Part shown: piece by piece, positions 51,828 through 61,300 of the stretch
How the letters are laid out: each line of letters opens with the position of its first letter
Position numbering within the stretch: position 1 is the stretch's first letter
Assembly: GCF_000308295.2 (NCBI RefSeq)
Contig: NZ_HG326652.1
Location: forward strand, 1,056,392 to 1,120,391
Source: Afipia birgiae 34632
Lineage (GTDB): Bacteria; Pseudomonadota; Alphaproteobacteria; Rhizobiales; Xanthobacteraceae
DNA: 64,000 nucleotides
Direction of reading: 5' to 3'
Translations under genes and position numbers: made by a program
Notes under the pieces: generated by a model
Told to the model about the DNA's origin: nothing
The model's input: only the letters and a program-made list of their open reading frames with translations
Database searches by the model: none

Positions 51828-51909
51828 CGTCATTGCGAGGAGCACTTGCGACGAAGCAATCCAGTTCTTTCTTGCGGCGCTGGATTGCTTCGCTTCGCTC
51901 GCAATGACG
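51828..51909. repeat. R1 palindromic repeat, copy 4
   Basis: An 82-bp copy starting six bases after the nasA stop and ending before the convergent pxpA. It may end transcription from both sides. Confidence 0.85.
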
Positions 51910-51918
51910 GGTGGAGAT

Positions 51919-52683
51919 CTACCGCTTGCTGAACGGCGCGATCGTGATGCCGTTGCGTTCCAGCTCCGAGCGCACCCTGCGGGCGATGTCCACTGCGCCC
52001 GGCGTGTCGCCATGGATGCAGACAGTGTCAATCTTCACGGGAATGGCTTTGCCCGATACGGCGGTGATGGCGTTGTCCTGCACCATACGCACCACGCGCT
52101 GCGCGATCTGATCGGCATCATGAAGCACTGATCCGGGCTTGCTCCGCGCCATCAGTTGCGCATCGTCCTCATAGGCGCGGTCGGCGAATACCTCATAGAT
52201 CAGTTTTAGCCCGGCTGCTTCGCCGGCGCGAACAAGTGCGGTGTTGGGCAGCACGACGAAATACAGGTTCGGATCGACAGCCTTGATCGCGGCGGCGATG
52301 GCGCGCGCCGTCATGTCGTCGACGCATCCGACATTCGAGAGCGCACCATGCGCCTTGACGTGGGTCACCTTGTAACCGGCCAGCGCGGCGACCGCCTGCA
52401 GCGCGCCGATCTGGTAGGCGACCATGGTTTCGATCTCGGACGATTTCAGTCCCGGGACCGGCCGCCGTCCGAACCCGTGCAGGTCGCGGTAACCGGGATG
52501 CGCGCCGATGCTGACGCCGCGTTCCTTCGCGAGCTTCGCGGTCTTCAGCATGATGTCGGAGTCGCCCGCGTGAAAGCCGCAGGCGACGTTGACGCTGCTG
52601 GCGAGGCCCAGCATCGCGTCGTCATTGCCCATCTCCCATGCGCCGAACCCTTCGCCGAGATCGCTGTTGAGATCGATGGTCAT
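51919..52683 (-). CDS. pxpA: 5-oxoprolinase subunit A (LamB/YcsF family)
   Basis: PxpA with PxpB and PxpC cleaves 5-oxoproline (pyroglutamate) to glutamate using ATP. The 254-residue product begins [20 protein letters not shown] and has [35 protein letters not shown] and [17 protein letters not shown], all LamB/YcsF signatures. It is the third gene of the pxpB-pxpC-pxpA operon, starting 17 bp after pxpC. It recycles a damage product of glutamine and glutamate next to the nitrate assimilation genes. Confidence 0.93.
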   Translation of the reverse strand: MTIDLNSDLGEGFGAWEMGNDDAMLGLASSVNVACGFHAGDSDIMLKTAKLAKERGVSIGAHPGYRDLHGFGRRPVPGLKSSEIETMVAYQIGALQAVAALAGYKVTHVKAHGALSNVGCVDDMTARAIAAAIKAVDPNLYFVVLPNTALVRAGEAAGLKLIYEVFADRAYEDDAQLMARSKPGSVLHDADQIAQRVVRMVQDNAITAVSGKAIPVKIDTVCIHGDTPGAVDIARRVRSELERNGITIAPFSKR

Positions 52684-52700
52684 GATACGCCTCGTGGAAA

Positions 52701-53720
52701 TTAGAGTTCGCCGGTGTCGATAGCATTTACTGCAACGCCTGCGACATTGGCTTTCTGCAGTTCGACGAGATTGAGGCTCGATCCGCCAGCGGCGTGAATG
52801 CGGCCGGGCAGCGCGCGCATGAACTCGGCGAGATTGCGCGCCTCGGTCTGCGCGTCCTCGACGCTGATCGCCTTGAAGCGAATGGTTGCGCCGGACTGCA
52901 TCTGCGCAAAGCGACCGAGGTCGGCGCTGATCACGGTTGCGATCTTGGGATAGCCGCCGGTCGTGCCGTGATCCGCCATCAGCACGATGGGCTGGCCGTT
53001 GCCCGGCACCTGGATGCTACCGTGAACCGCGCCGTCGGAAACAATGTTGTGCCCGCCGGAATGTGCGACCTTGGGACCTTCAAGCCGATAGCCCATGCGG
53101 TCGCTGGTGGCGGAGATGTGCCATTCGCTGTTGAGAAACACATCGCACGCCGCGCCGAACTCATCGTCCTGCGGCCCCATGACGACGCGGATCGGCGTCT
53201 GCGGCGTATCGAACGTGTCCAGCGCGCGCTCGTGGGGAGCGACTTGCGCGGTCCCGACGTCCAGTACATCGCCGTCCTGCAACGGCCGCGGGAAAGGACT
53301 GCCGAGATCGGCACGCGCGTTGACCGAGAGGCTACCGAACACCGGCTCGCCCGCGATGCCACCCTCGATGGCGAGATAGCTGAACATTCCATTGCGCGCG
53401 GCGCCGAGCTTGAGCGTTTCGCCTTCCGCGATCAGTGCGGTTTCATTCAACAGCAGTGGCGATCCTGCGATGTCGGCAACGCGCGCGGCGCCTGACAGGG
53501 CCACGCGGACCGCGCCGTTGCGCGCGGTGAACGATGCGCCAAACGGTCCGATCTCGATGGCCGCGGCGAATGGCGTATTCCCCGCTAGGTAATTTGCCAT
53601 CGCCAATGACAGGCGGTCCATCGCGCCGCTGGTGGTGAGGCCGTAGCGTTGCGCGCCGAAGCGCCCGGCGTCCTGAACCGACGTCGCAGGTCCTGTTGTG
53701 ACGACGACGAGCTTGCTCAT
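52701..53720 (-). CDS. pxpC: 5-oxoprolinase subunit C (KipA / biotin-dependent carboxyltransferase family)
   Basis: A 339-residue PxpC/KipA-family protein: [20 protein letters not shown] at the start, [40 protein letters not shown], and [20 protein letters not shown]. It overlaps pxpB by four bases. PxpC and PxpB together are thought to act with PxpA on phosphorylated 5-oxoproline. Confidence 0.93.
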   Translation of the reverse strand: MSKLVVVTTGPATSVQDAGRFGAQRYGLTTSGAMDRLSLAMANYLAGNTPFAAAIEIGPFGASFTARNGAVRVALSGAARVADIAGSPLLLNETALIAEGETLKLGAARNGMFSYLAIEGGIAGEPVFGSLSVNARADLGSPFPRPLQDGDVLDVGTAQVAPHERALDTFDTPQTPIRVVMGPQDDEFGAACDVFLNSEWHISATSDRMGYRLEGPKVAHSGGHNIVSDGAVHGSIQVPGNGQPIVLMADHGTTGGYPKIATVISADLGRFAQMQSGATIRFKAISVEDAQTEARNLAEFMRALPGRIHAAGGSSLNLVELQKANVAGVAVNAIDTGEL

Positions 53721-54439
53721 GACACGATCAACTCGGCGACAGTCTCGCCGCGTTCGGCGGCGCGATCAAGTGCAGCAAATTCGTTGGCTGCGATGCCATG
53801 GAAAGTTACCGCATCGCCGGGCTCCATCAGGAATACCGGATCGCGATGCGGATGGAAGGTGCGGACCGGCGTGCGTCCCAGCAAATGCCAGCCGCTCGGC
53901 GCGGCAAGGCATTGCACGCAGGCCTGCGCTCCACCGATCGAAATGGTGCCGGGCGGCGTCTGCGTCCTCGGACTTTCGCGGCGCGGCGTCGCTATGGCGG
54001 GATCGAGGCCGCTGAGGTAGGCGAAACCGGGCGTGAAACCGATCATCGCCACGCGATATTCGCTGCCGGTGTGTTTCGCGATCACGTCGGATGTGGAGAT
54101 GTTGTGCGCGCGCGCGACATCGTCGAGGTCGATGCCGTAGTCGCCGCCATAGACCACGGGCACACGCCAGCGCCGGACGCCGGTTTCGGGAGGTACAGGC
54201 CGTTGCGCCAGAGCAAGCAGTTTTTCCGACAATGCAGCGTAACCCACCAGCAGCGGATCATAATGAACCAGCAGGGAGCGGTAGGTCGGAACCGTTTCCA
54301 GGACGCCGGTGACAGCCTCGCTCGCAACGCTGCGGTCAAGCGCGAGAACCTGCCGGTTGATTGCGGGGGCGATGCTACGCCCGAACTCGACCGTCAGGGC
54401 AGTATCTCCGGACGGGAGGATGCGGGGCGTGGCGGTCAT
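53717..54439 (-). CDS. pxpB: 5-oxoprolinase subunit B (KipI family)
   Basis: A 240-residue KipI-family protein: LPSGDTALTVEFGRSIAPAI, VTGVLETVPTYRSLLVHYDP, MIGFTPGFAYLSGLDPAIAT, PRTQTPPGTISIGGAQACVQ. I start at the ATG at 54437-54439; the frame runs up to 54484 through the divergent promoter region. First gene of the pxp operon, divergent from the RraA-like gene. Confidence 0.92.
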   Translation of the reverse strand: MTATPRILPSGDTALTVEFGRSIAPAINRQVLALDRSVASEAVTGVLETVPTYRSLLVHYDPLLVGYAALSEKLLALAQRPVPPETGVRRWRVPVVYGGDYGIDLDDVARAHNISTSDVIAKHTGSEYRVAMIGFTPGFAYLSGLDPAIATPRRESPRTQTPPGTISIGGAQACVQCLAAPSGWHLLGRTPVRTFHPHRDPVFLMEPGDAVTFHGIAANEFAALDRAAERGETVAELIVS

Positions 54440-54468
54440 CGACGGGCCGGAAATCTGAAGGATTGATC

Positions 54469-54503
54469 GCCATTTGTCCGACACTCTCGTCCAAATGGCA
54501 AAT
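54469..54503. promoter_or_regulatory. operator-like inverted repeat between pxpB and the RraA-like gene
   Basis: GCCATTTG (54469-54476) and CAAATGGC (54492-54499) form an inverted repeat with 15 bp between them, about 30 bp upstream of the pxpB start. The segment CCAAATGGCAAAT (54491-54503) recurs in reverse at 40639-40651 between nasS and nrtA. A transcription-factor site is a reasonable guess. Confidence 0.4.
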
Positions 54504-54612
54504 AAGTTGGTGTTATCGCAGCGTATAAGCGCGCATTACCGCTCAGGCGATTGTCGCCTTGACGCCATGCCCTGTTTTCGCAAAAAGGCGTGGCACCACA
54601 TTCGGAGTCCCC

Positions 54613-55317
54613 ATGTCGCTCTCGCCCGAAGCCGTCGCAACGCTCAAGAAGATCACGACCGCCACCATCACGACCATCCTTCTCAAGAAGGGCCTTCGCA
54701 ATGTCTGGCTGCGCGGGTCGCGTCCGCTGCGTCCGGGGCAGGAGCGTCTGGTCGGTCCGGCATTCACCCTCCGGTTTGTCCCGGCACGTGAAGATCTCGC
54801 CACGCCGGAATCATGGTCGAAGCCGATTTCGACCCGTACCGCCATTGAGGCCATGCCTGCTGGCTGCATCGCCGTGGTCGATGCCATGGGCATTACCGAT
54901 GCGGGAATTTTTGGCGATATTCTTTGCGCGCGCATGGCCAAGCGCGGCGTCACTGCGCTGGTGACGGATGGCGTGGTGCGTGATCTCGAGGGTGTGCTGG
55001 GCACGGGGCTGCCGGTGTGGTGCGATGGCGCGGCTGCACCTCCGTCCGTTGCCGGGCTGACGTTCGTCAACTGGGGCGAGCCGATTGGATGCGGCGGCGT
55101 CGCGGTTTTCCCCGATGATGTCATTGTCGCCGATCAGGACGGCGCAGTGCTGATCCCGCAGGCCTTCCTTGAACTGATCCTGACCGAAGGACCGGAGCAG
55201 GAGGCGATGGAGGGCTGGATCGTCAACGAGGTCAACAACGGTGCAGCGCTGCCGGGCCTCTATCCGATGAATGCCGAGACCAAGGCGCGGTACGCAGTAT
55301 CAAAGACGAAAAAGTAA
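54613..55317 (+). CDS. RraA-like / HMG aldolase family protein
   Basis: A 234-residue protein of the RraA-like superfamily, which includes 4-hydroxy-4-methyl-2-oxoglutarate aldolases and the RNase E inhibitor RraA. Seen: VGPAFTLRFVPAREDL, GCIAVVDAMGITDAGIFGDI with CARMAKRGVTALVTDGVVRD (the G-x-D-G-x3-D metal/substrate segment), and VNWGEPIGCGGVAVFPDDVI. The TDGxxRD motif favours aldolase or decarboxylase activity. ATG 54613 is preferred over 54559. The product is somewhat longer than RraA itself. Confidence 0.85.
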   Translation: MSLSPEAVATLKKITTATITTILLKKGLRNVWLRGSRPLRPGQERLVGPAFTLRFVPAREDLATPESWSKPISTRTAIEAMPAGCIAVVDAMGITDAGIFGDILCARMAKRGVTALVTDGVVRDLEGVLGTGLPVWCDGAAAPPSVAGLTFVNWGEPIGCGGVAVFPDDVIVADQDGAVLIPQAFLELILTEGPEQEAMEGWIVNEVNNGAALPGLYPMNAETKARYAVSKTKK

Positions 55318-55331
55318 TCGTCAGCGATCAG

Positions 55332-55358
55332 GGAGCATGATGTTCCGGATCATGCTCC
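55332..55358. terminator. bidirectional hairpin between convergent genes
   Basis: GGAGCATGAT (55332-55341) and ATCATGCTCC (55349-55358) pair perfectly around GTTCCGG. The stem overlaps the last codons of the minus-strand gene and lies 15 bp after the RraA-like stop. There is no T-run, so termination is probable rather than certain. Confidence 0.55.
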
Positions 55359-55559
55359 TCTGGGCCGCCTCCACCCAACGACCATTGCTTCAACCAGACT
55401 TCCGGATTCGCTGTTGCGCCATTCGCCGTTGATACGGCGGCATGCGAATGGCAGCTGATAGGTTCCGCTCTTGTCTTCACAAAGAACCTGAACCGCCTCA
55501 TCGGGCGACGGTTCACCATTGCCGTCAAACTCCGCGAGTCGTTGTATCCGTGTCGCCAT
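55350..55559 (-). CDS. hypothetical protein (69 aa)
   Basis: A 69-residue soluble protein from the ATG at 55557-55559 (GGGA upstream). It starts MATRIQRLAEFDGNGEPSPD and contains VLCEDKSGTYQLPFACRR with two cysteines and NGEWRNSESGSLVEAMVVGW. Small beta-rich domain by composition; no family recognised. Its 3' end overlaps the convergent hairpin. Confidence 0.6.
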   Translation of the reverse strand: MATRIQRLAEFDGNGEPSPDEAVQVLCEDKSGTYQLPFACRRINGEWRNSESGSLVEAMVVGWRRPRGA

Positions 55560-55771
55560 CGGCAAATCCCTTCGACAATTGCACCGGCTTGCTCCGAAGT
55601 TCCACCGGCGCGAAGGCGTAAAAACAAATTAAGCCGCGTGCGCGTGTCCATTTTAAGACGCCGCCCGAACATGTGCGACCACTGTGAACTGGAGCGGCGA
55701 TCACGCTGGTTTCCGCTCACCCGATCGTGACATGATGGTCTCGGTTGCATTGAACGGGGCGCGGGTGGAAC

Positions 55772-56617
55772 ATGCGGGAGCTTGCCGGCAAGACGGCATT
55801 TGTAACAGGCGGAGCCAGTGGTATCGGCCTTGCGCTTGGGCGCGCCTTTGCGGAAGCGGGCGTGAAAGTCATGCTCGCTGATATCGAGACCGAGGCATTG
55901 GCCGCCGCTGTCACGAGCCTGCACAACGTCGGTCCGGATGTTCGCGGCATCGACTGCGACGTAACCGATCCGGCCAGTGTCGAACGCGCCGCCAAGGCAT
56001 CATTCGACGCGTTCGGAAACGTCCACATCGTTTGCAACAATGCAGGCGTCGCTGCAGGTGGCGGCATCAAGGACATCGCGCTCGACAGTTGGCGATGGGT
56101 GCTCGACGTCAATCTGATGGGTGTTGTTCACGGCATCCGGGCATTTCTTCCGCACATCCGCGCGCATGGCGAAGGCGGCCACATCGTCAACACCGCATCG
56201 ATGGCCGGGATGCAGAGCGGGCTGGGATTCAGTCCTTACACCGCGAGCAAGTTCGCCGTGGTCGGCATGTCGGAAGGGCTTGCACCGCAACTGGCGCCAT
56301 TCGGGATCGGTGTCAGCGTGCTGTGTCCAGGATTTGTCCGTACCCGTATCGGCGACAGCGGACGCAATCGGCCGGAACAATACGGCCCGACGCAAACGAT
56401 CGATTCCGCAAGCCCGACCGCCGCGCTGGTTGCCCAGATTGCCGAACTTATCCAGTCGGGACTCGAGCCGTCGGAGGTCGCGGCGCGTGTGCTCGCTGCG
56501 ATCCGCGCCAACGAGCTTTATGTCTTCACGCATGCTGACATGCGTGCCGAGGTCGAGAACCGGTTTACGGCGATCGCGGCAGCTTTCGACAAGACGGCGG
56601 CTCGGCGGCCCGGCTGA
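55772..56617 (+). CDS. SDR-family short-chain dehydrogenase
   Basis: A 281-residue classical short-chain dehydrogenase/reductase: cofactor motif TGGASGIGLALG near residue 10, NNAGVAAGG, catalytic Ser in NTASMAGMQSG and Y-x3-K in YTASKFAVVGMSEGLA. DIETEALAAA after the second strand points to NAD rather than NADP. Substrate unknown. It is followed 91 bp later by a small membrane protein gene. Confidence 0.87.
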   Translation: MRELAGKTAFVTGGASGIGLALGRAFAEAGVKVMLADIETEALAAAVTSLHNVGPDVRGIDCDVTDPASVERAAKASFDAFGNVHIVCNNAGVAAGGGIKDIALDSWRWVLDVNLMGVVHGIRAFLPHIRAHGEGGHIVNTASMAGMQSGLGFSPYTASKFAVVGMSEGLAPQLAPFGIGVSVLCPGFVRTRIGDSGRNRPEQYGPTQTIDSASPTAALVAQIAELIQSGLEPSEVAARVLAAIRANELYVFTHADMRAEVENRFTAIAAAFDKTAARRPG

Positions 56618-56666
56618 TTTTGTGCACGGGAACCGGTCTTTCATCGATCGGGACAAGCATTGATTC

Positions 56667-56702
56667 ACTCCTTCGCGCCGAACATGGGAGGCGGAAAGGA
56701 GT
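56667..56702 (+). promoter_or_regulatory. SD-sequestering hairpin before the 65-aa membrane protein gene
   Basis: ACTCCTT (56667-56673) pairs perfectly with AAGGAGT (56696-56702), which is the ribosome-binding site of the ATG at 56709. Inside, CGCC (56676-56679) pairs with GGCG (56690-56693). Closing this stem would hide the Shine-Dalgarno sequence. Confidence 0.6.
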
Positions 56703-56708
56703 GTATCC

Positions 56709-56906
56709 ATGCGTCAGCTCATTCTCGCAATTTCCGGCGCGGGCGGTATTTTCCTGCTCGCAGGTGCAACACGGAACCGTGGCTGGCCATTAGCCGACCA
56801 GGTATGTGTTCAAGGAGCGGTCCTGTGCGACAACCCTGGATGGGTGCTCGCCATCGTCGCGGCCCTGCTGTTCGTTGCGACCATCCAGTCCATCGCCAAA
56901 ACCTGA
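56709..56906 (+). CDS. small two-TM membrane protein, paralogue of 6655-6840
   Basis: A 65-residue protein with TM segments LILAISGAGGIFLLAGA (about 4-20) and WVLAIVAALLFVATIQS (about 45-61). The loop QVCVQGAVLCDNP has the same C-x6-C spacing, Gly and Pro as QMCAYGDAFCRHP in the 61-residue protein at 6655. AAAGGAG precedes the start but can be hidden by a hairpin. Function unknown. Confidence 0.72.
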   Translation: MRQLILAISGAGGIFLLAGATRNRGWPLADQVCVQGAVLCDNPGWVLAIVAALLFVATIQSIAKT

Positions 56907-56969
56907 GCGATGGAAGTCAGGTGGAGTTATCGGACCGCGAGTCAATCCGGCCGAACCTTGTGCGTTGCC

Positions 56970-57818
56970 TTACAGCGCCAGCGTCATAAAGAACTCGTCG
57001 AACGCAACAGTCGCTGTGTTCGATCCGACTGCCGTTGCGCCAGCATTGGCGACGGCATCGTGCGTCTCGATCGCGGCGGGGCGGGGTTGCCTCGCAGCGA
57101 TCGCAATCATCGGCTGTTCAAAGCGTTTTGCGCCTTCCGCATCGATTGCGAACAGCGGCCGATACTTGCCAAACCCGTTGTCCTCGATCATCAGAAATGT
57201 GCGGTTGTCCAGCATGCGCCAATGACCGCCGGACCGCGCCGCGACCACGGCATGGTCATCGCCCGTCGCGTTCTCGCGAATGATAACGAGGCGAAGATCC
57301 TCCGCCGCGACGCCGGCAGCGCGCAGCGCGACCAGCTTTGCGATTGCGTAGTCCTCGCAGTCACCGGCTCCGGCCGCCAGCGTGGCCAACGGTGAGGACC
57401 AGTGGTCCTCGACACCATACTGCGCCTGGTCACTGACCGGGCGAATGGCGAGATTGATCGCGCGGTTGATCTCACCCAGGCGGGCAAGACCCTCGCGGGC
57501 TGCGGCAACGGTGACGATGTCGCGGAATCGAAGCGCGGGCTGGGAGGTGCAGTGGCCGGGATCGCTGGCGCAGCCGGCGATAACATCTGCCTCGGCCGCA
57601 ATGGCGCGCTCCACCGCCAGCCATTTGGCGCGCAGGGGACCGTCGGTCAGGGCCGAAGTTGAAAGGCCAAACGGCTCGGGAGCGGGTGCCGGCGTCTCCG
57701 CTGCACCGGTCGGGTTCTCGCGCAACGCATATGCTGCCGCATACGCCTCGGCGCCCAACACGTTGAAAATACAGATGATTGCGATCGCGCCTGCGCGCGC
57801 TGCAGTGAAAGCCGACAT
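56970..57818 (-). CDS. LapG-like transglutaminase-family cysteine protease (BTLCP)
   Basis: A 282-residue exported protein (signal AIAIICIFNVLGAEAYAAAY). It carries the bacterial transglutaminase-like cysteine proteinase triad: Cys in AAGAGDCEDYAIAKLVALRA, His in ATGDDHAVVAARSGGHWRML and Asp in LDNRTFLMIEDNGFG. In LapG, such proteases cut surface adhesins near their N-terminus to release them, under control of the c-di-GMP receptor LapD. It is divergent from a VCBS adhesin and its type I transporter, which supports the same role. No lapD is in the window. Confidence 0.85.
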   Translation of the reverse strand: MSAFTAARAGAIAIICIFNVLGAEAYAAAYALRENPTGAAETPAPAPEPFGLSTSALTDGPLRAKWLAVERAIAAEADVIAGCASDPGHCTSQPALRFRDIVTVAAAREGLARLGEINRAINLAIRPVSDQAQYGVEDHWSSPLATLAAGAGDCEDYAIAKLVALRAAGVAAEDLRLVIIRENATGDDHAVVAARSGGHWRMLDNRTFLMIEDNGFGKYRPLFAIDAEGAKRFEQPMIAIAARQPRPAAIETHDAVANAGATAVGSNTATVAFDEFFMTLAL

Positions 57819-58389
57819 GTGACGCCCCTTGTCCGGACATCGGCTCGCAAAGGTATGCGTGCTCGTGACCGGATCATTTCGTCACAAGGAGTAGGCGGGG
57901 TCCCCTTTTCGACGGCTTAAACACGGGACAAATCGGCCATTTGGATTCAAATATGCGGAACTAATGCTGACGACGTTGCCTAAAATTGTAGAGACAAGGC
58001 TAACGGACGGGCGCGAGGATACAAAAACCCAATTATCCAAAGTAATCGATGTCTGGAGAACTGTTCTGTTGAGTTTATAGCGTCAGACTTTAAGTATAGA
58101 TTGCGGTTTGTCGAATGAAAATTCGGCTGACGGAGCGATCTGTAGGCTTGGAAGTCCCGTGTTAATTGATCATCGATGGTACGAGACAGAATGAAATATA
58201 AGATTTATTTCATGAATTTAGAAAGCAACGCCTGAACGGCCAAGTCTTTGCGCTGTCATTTTACTTAACGGGGCATGTAAAACCATGCCGGTTGTTTCAA
58301 CCCTCTATGGAGTTGCAGCCTTTGATGCTATGAATTGCGAATTCTCAAATTGTTAAGAATAAATTTTTTGATACGGGCGGGGCAGGCAT
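57819..58389. other. AT-rich 571-bp divergent intergenic region
   Basis: This gap separates the LapG-like and adhesin genes. From about 57920 its AT content is clearly higher than anywhere else in the window, with tracts such as AATAAATTTTTTG near 58357-58370. No gene longer than a few codons fits. I see no clear sigma-70 or sigma-54 promoter. The composition fits binding by an H-NS/Ros/MucR-type regulator, but that is inference. Confidence 0.6.
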
Positions 58390-61300
58390 TTGAATTTCGC
58401 CGGACCATTTGATTCCGAGCTGTCGCACGACGTCCCAGTTTCACTGGGCGGTGAGCGGTTTGTGTTCGATTCAAAACCGGGCTTCGTCCAGCACCACGCA
58501 TCCGACAGCCATATTGTCATTCCTGATGCGCATCTTCTGTTCTCTGGCGACTACACGCGGATCGGGAGCGACCTGATCATTTCAGGGGATGGCCAGAAGT
58601 TCGTCGTCGGCAATTACTTCAAGGGCGAAACGCGACCCGCCCTGACGACGAAAGACGGCGCGACACTCGCGAGTCATATCGTCGATGCATTGACCGGACA
58701 TGTTCACTACGCCCAGGCAACGGCTGCGCCTGTTGCGGGCCAGGTGATCGGTAACGTTCTGAAGATGTCCGGCAGCGCCTCCGTCATCAGGAATGGCGTA
58801 TCCATCGAACTGCATATCGGCGACGCCGTTCAAAAGGGCGATGTGATTCAGACCGGATCGGATTCCTCGATCGGTATGACCTTCATTGACGGCAGCGCGT
58901 TCGGCATGACCTCGAACGCGCGCATGGTGCTCAACGAGATGATTTTCGATCCGAACGGATCGTCCAACTCATCGTTGATGAGCCTCGTGCAAGGCACCGT
59001 TACCTTCGTCGCGGGGCAGACCGCCAAGAACGGCAACATGCGCGTCGAGACGCCGGTCGCCACGATGGGCATTCGCGGCACGGCGGTGCTCGTCGAGATT
59101 GGCGCAAATGACGGGCCGACAAAATTCTCGGTCCTTGTCGAGCCGGACGGACACACCGGGTCCTTCAATCTCTATGACAAGGTCACGGGCCAGTTGATCG
59201 GGACCGTGTCGCAGGCCGGGCAGGTGACCTTCGTGTCAAGCCTCGGCCTCGGTCAGCCTCCGTCCGCGATCGAGCAGCTCAAGACGCTTCAGGACCAGCA
59301 GGCAGAAAAGGCCATTATCCAGCAGGTCTTCCAGCTCTACTTTCCGAACTACAACCCGGACAATTCCAACCCGAAGCTGCCGAAGTTTGGATCGAACACC
59401 AGTGGCAACAATCTCGCCGAGATTGTCTTCACGACCAACTCCAACAACAAGCAGACGTTCCTGACGCAGATCGAGTTGCGATTTGCGGTGACTGATCCCA
59501 ATACCGGGATCACGACCTATCAGAACAGGATTTTCTACAACACCAAGGCGGTGTTTTCTGCAACGCCGGTGCTGTCCGAGCAGGCCTTCACCTCGACCGT
59601 CGAATCTTTCAAGATCGCGGACGTCGTTCGTATCGATGATCCTGACATCAATAACGGACCATTTTACGATATTGCGGTACCGTTCGTCGCCGGCAGCGCG
59701 GTCATCAAGAGCGCCGTCAGCACCAACCCACATCTGAACGCGAATTTTCTCACGCAGTTCCTGCACATCGACCAGACCACCGGCGTGGTTTCGTTCGACC
59801 GGCTGGGTTTCAACTTCCTTGGCCAGGGCGAGAGCGTGACCTTCATGCTCGAAGTCACTGCGCGATCCGGTCCTGATGTTGCGCAGGTCGTCATTCCGAT
59901 TACGATCACCGGCGACAACGACGTGCCGAATGGCGCTCCGACCATCGTTGTCGGGCCGGTGACCGATGTCACCGGCAGCGTCAAAGAAGACACCCATGCT
60001 ACTCCCGCGCATGAGATCGTGAGTAACGGCACGATCACGTTCCGGGACGTTGACCTGTCGGACGGCCACCACGCCGCGGTCGCGTTTACATCGTCGACTT
60101 CAGGCTCGACGGCGCACCCGGCTTCCAACCCAAGCCTGCCGGGCTTTGGGTCGGGAGCGCACATCGGCACTTTCACCATCGGCCCGGTGGTGGAGGATAA
60201 GACAGACACCATCAATACCGGAACTGTCGACTGGTACTTCACCCTGGACGACAATGACCCCACCTTGCAGTCGCTGGCTGAAGGTCAGACCATTACTCAG
60301 GTCTACACCATCACGATCACCGACGAACGCGGCGCCTTCGTTACCCAAACGGTGACCATCACCATCACCGGCACCAATGACGCACCGGTGATCACGGCTG
60401 ACACGGCGATTCATCAGGCTGTCGAAGTTACAGACACCACGGGCGCTCCGAATTCCGTGGTCGACGTTGCCACCGGGACGCTGACATTTACCGACCTGGA
60501 TCTGTCGGACACCCATCAGGCCAGCGCTGCGCTTCATCCGGGCGCGACATCCGTGGTGTGGTCGGGCGGCGATTACAACGATATCCCGCAGGCAACCCGC
60601 GACGCGCTTAACAGTGCGATGACTGCGCTGGTGTCGGAGATCAATACCGATACCAACAATCAAGGCTCGGTCTCCTGGGAATTCAAGCTGCCGGATCATC
60701 TGTTCGATTTTCTCGCCGACAACGAGACCCTGACGCTGATCTATGACGTCACCGTCACCGACAACAACGGCGTTTCGTCAACGAAACAGGTTACCGTTCA
60801 GGTTGGCGCCGCGAACGACAGACCTGTTATTTCGGTCATCGATGCCAGCGTCGGCGTTCAGGAAGATATTGGTCTCGTCGGTGACTTTTTGACGGACTCC
60901 GGGACGGTAACTTTCACCGATACCGACTTGAATGATACACACACGGCGCATGTGACCTATAACGGCGCCGTGGGCGGCAACGGCGGGACCGTCAACGCCG
61001 GGCTGCTTGCAGCGATTGGAACGGCGCTGAGTGTTCCGAACGCCACGCTTGCGGCCGGCAACTCTTTCAATTGGGATTTTGCGCTGGACAATAGTTTCGT
61101 CCAGTATCTCGCCGAGGGCGAGACGGTGACCGCTACCTACACCATCACCGTCAAGGACAGCAGCGGCGACTCGAACGATACGTCGGTTGGACAGACGATA
61201 ACCATAACTATCACTGGCACCAATGATCGTCCGGTGATCACGGCGGTCGATGTGGTCGGTGCTGTGAAGGAAGACACTGGCGTCGTGCCGATGGACACGC

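Noticed and set aside
54590-54612. TGGCACCACATTCGG as a sigma-54 promoter for the RraA-like gene
   Set aside because: It lacks the TTGC -12 element at the right distance and lies too close to the ATG. The ACATTCG in it is not part of any inverted repeat.
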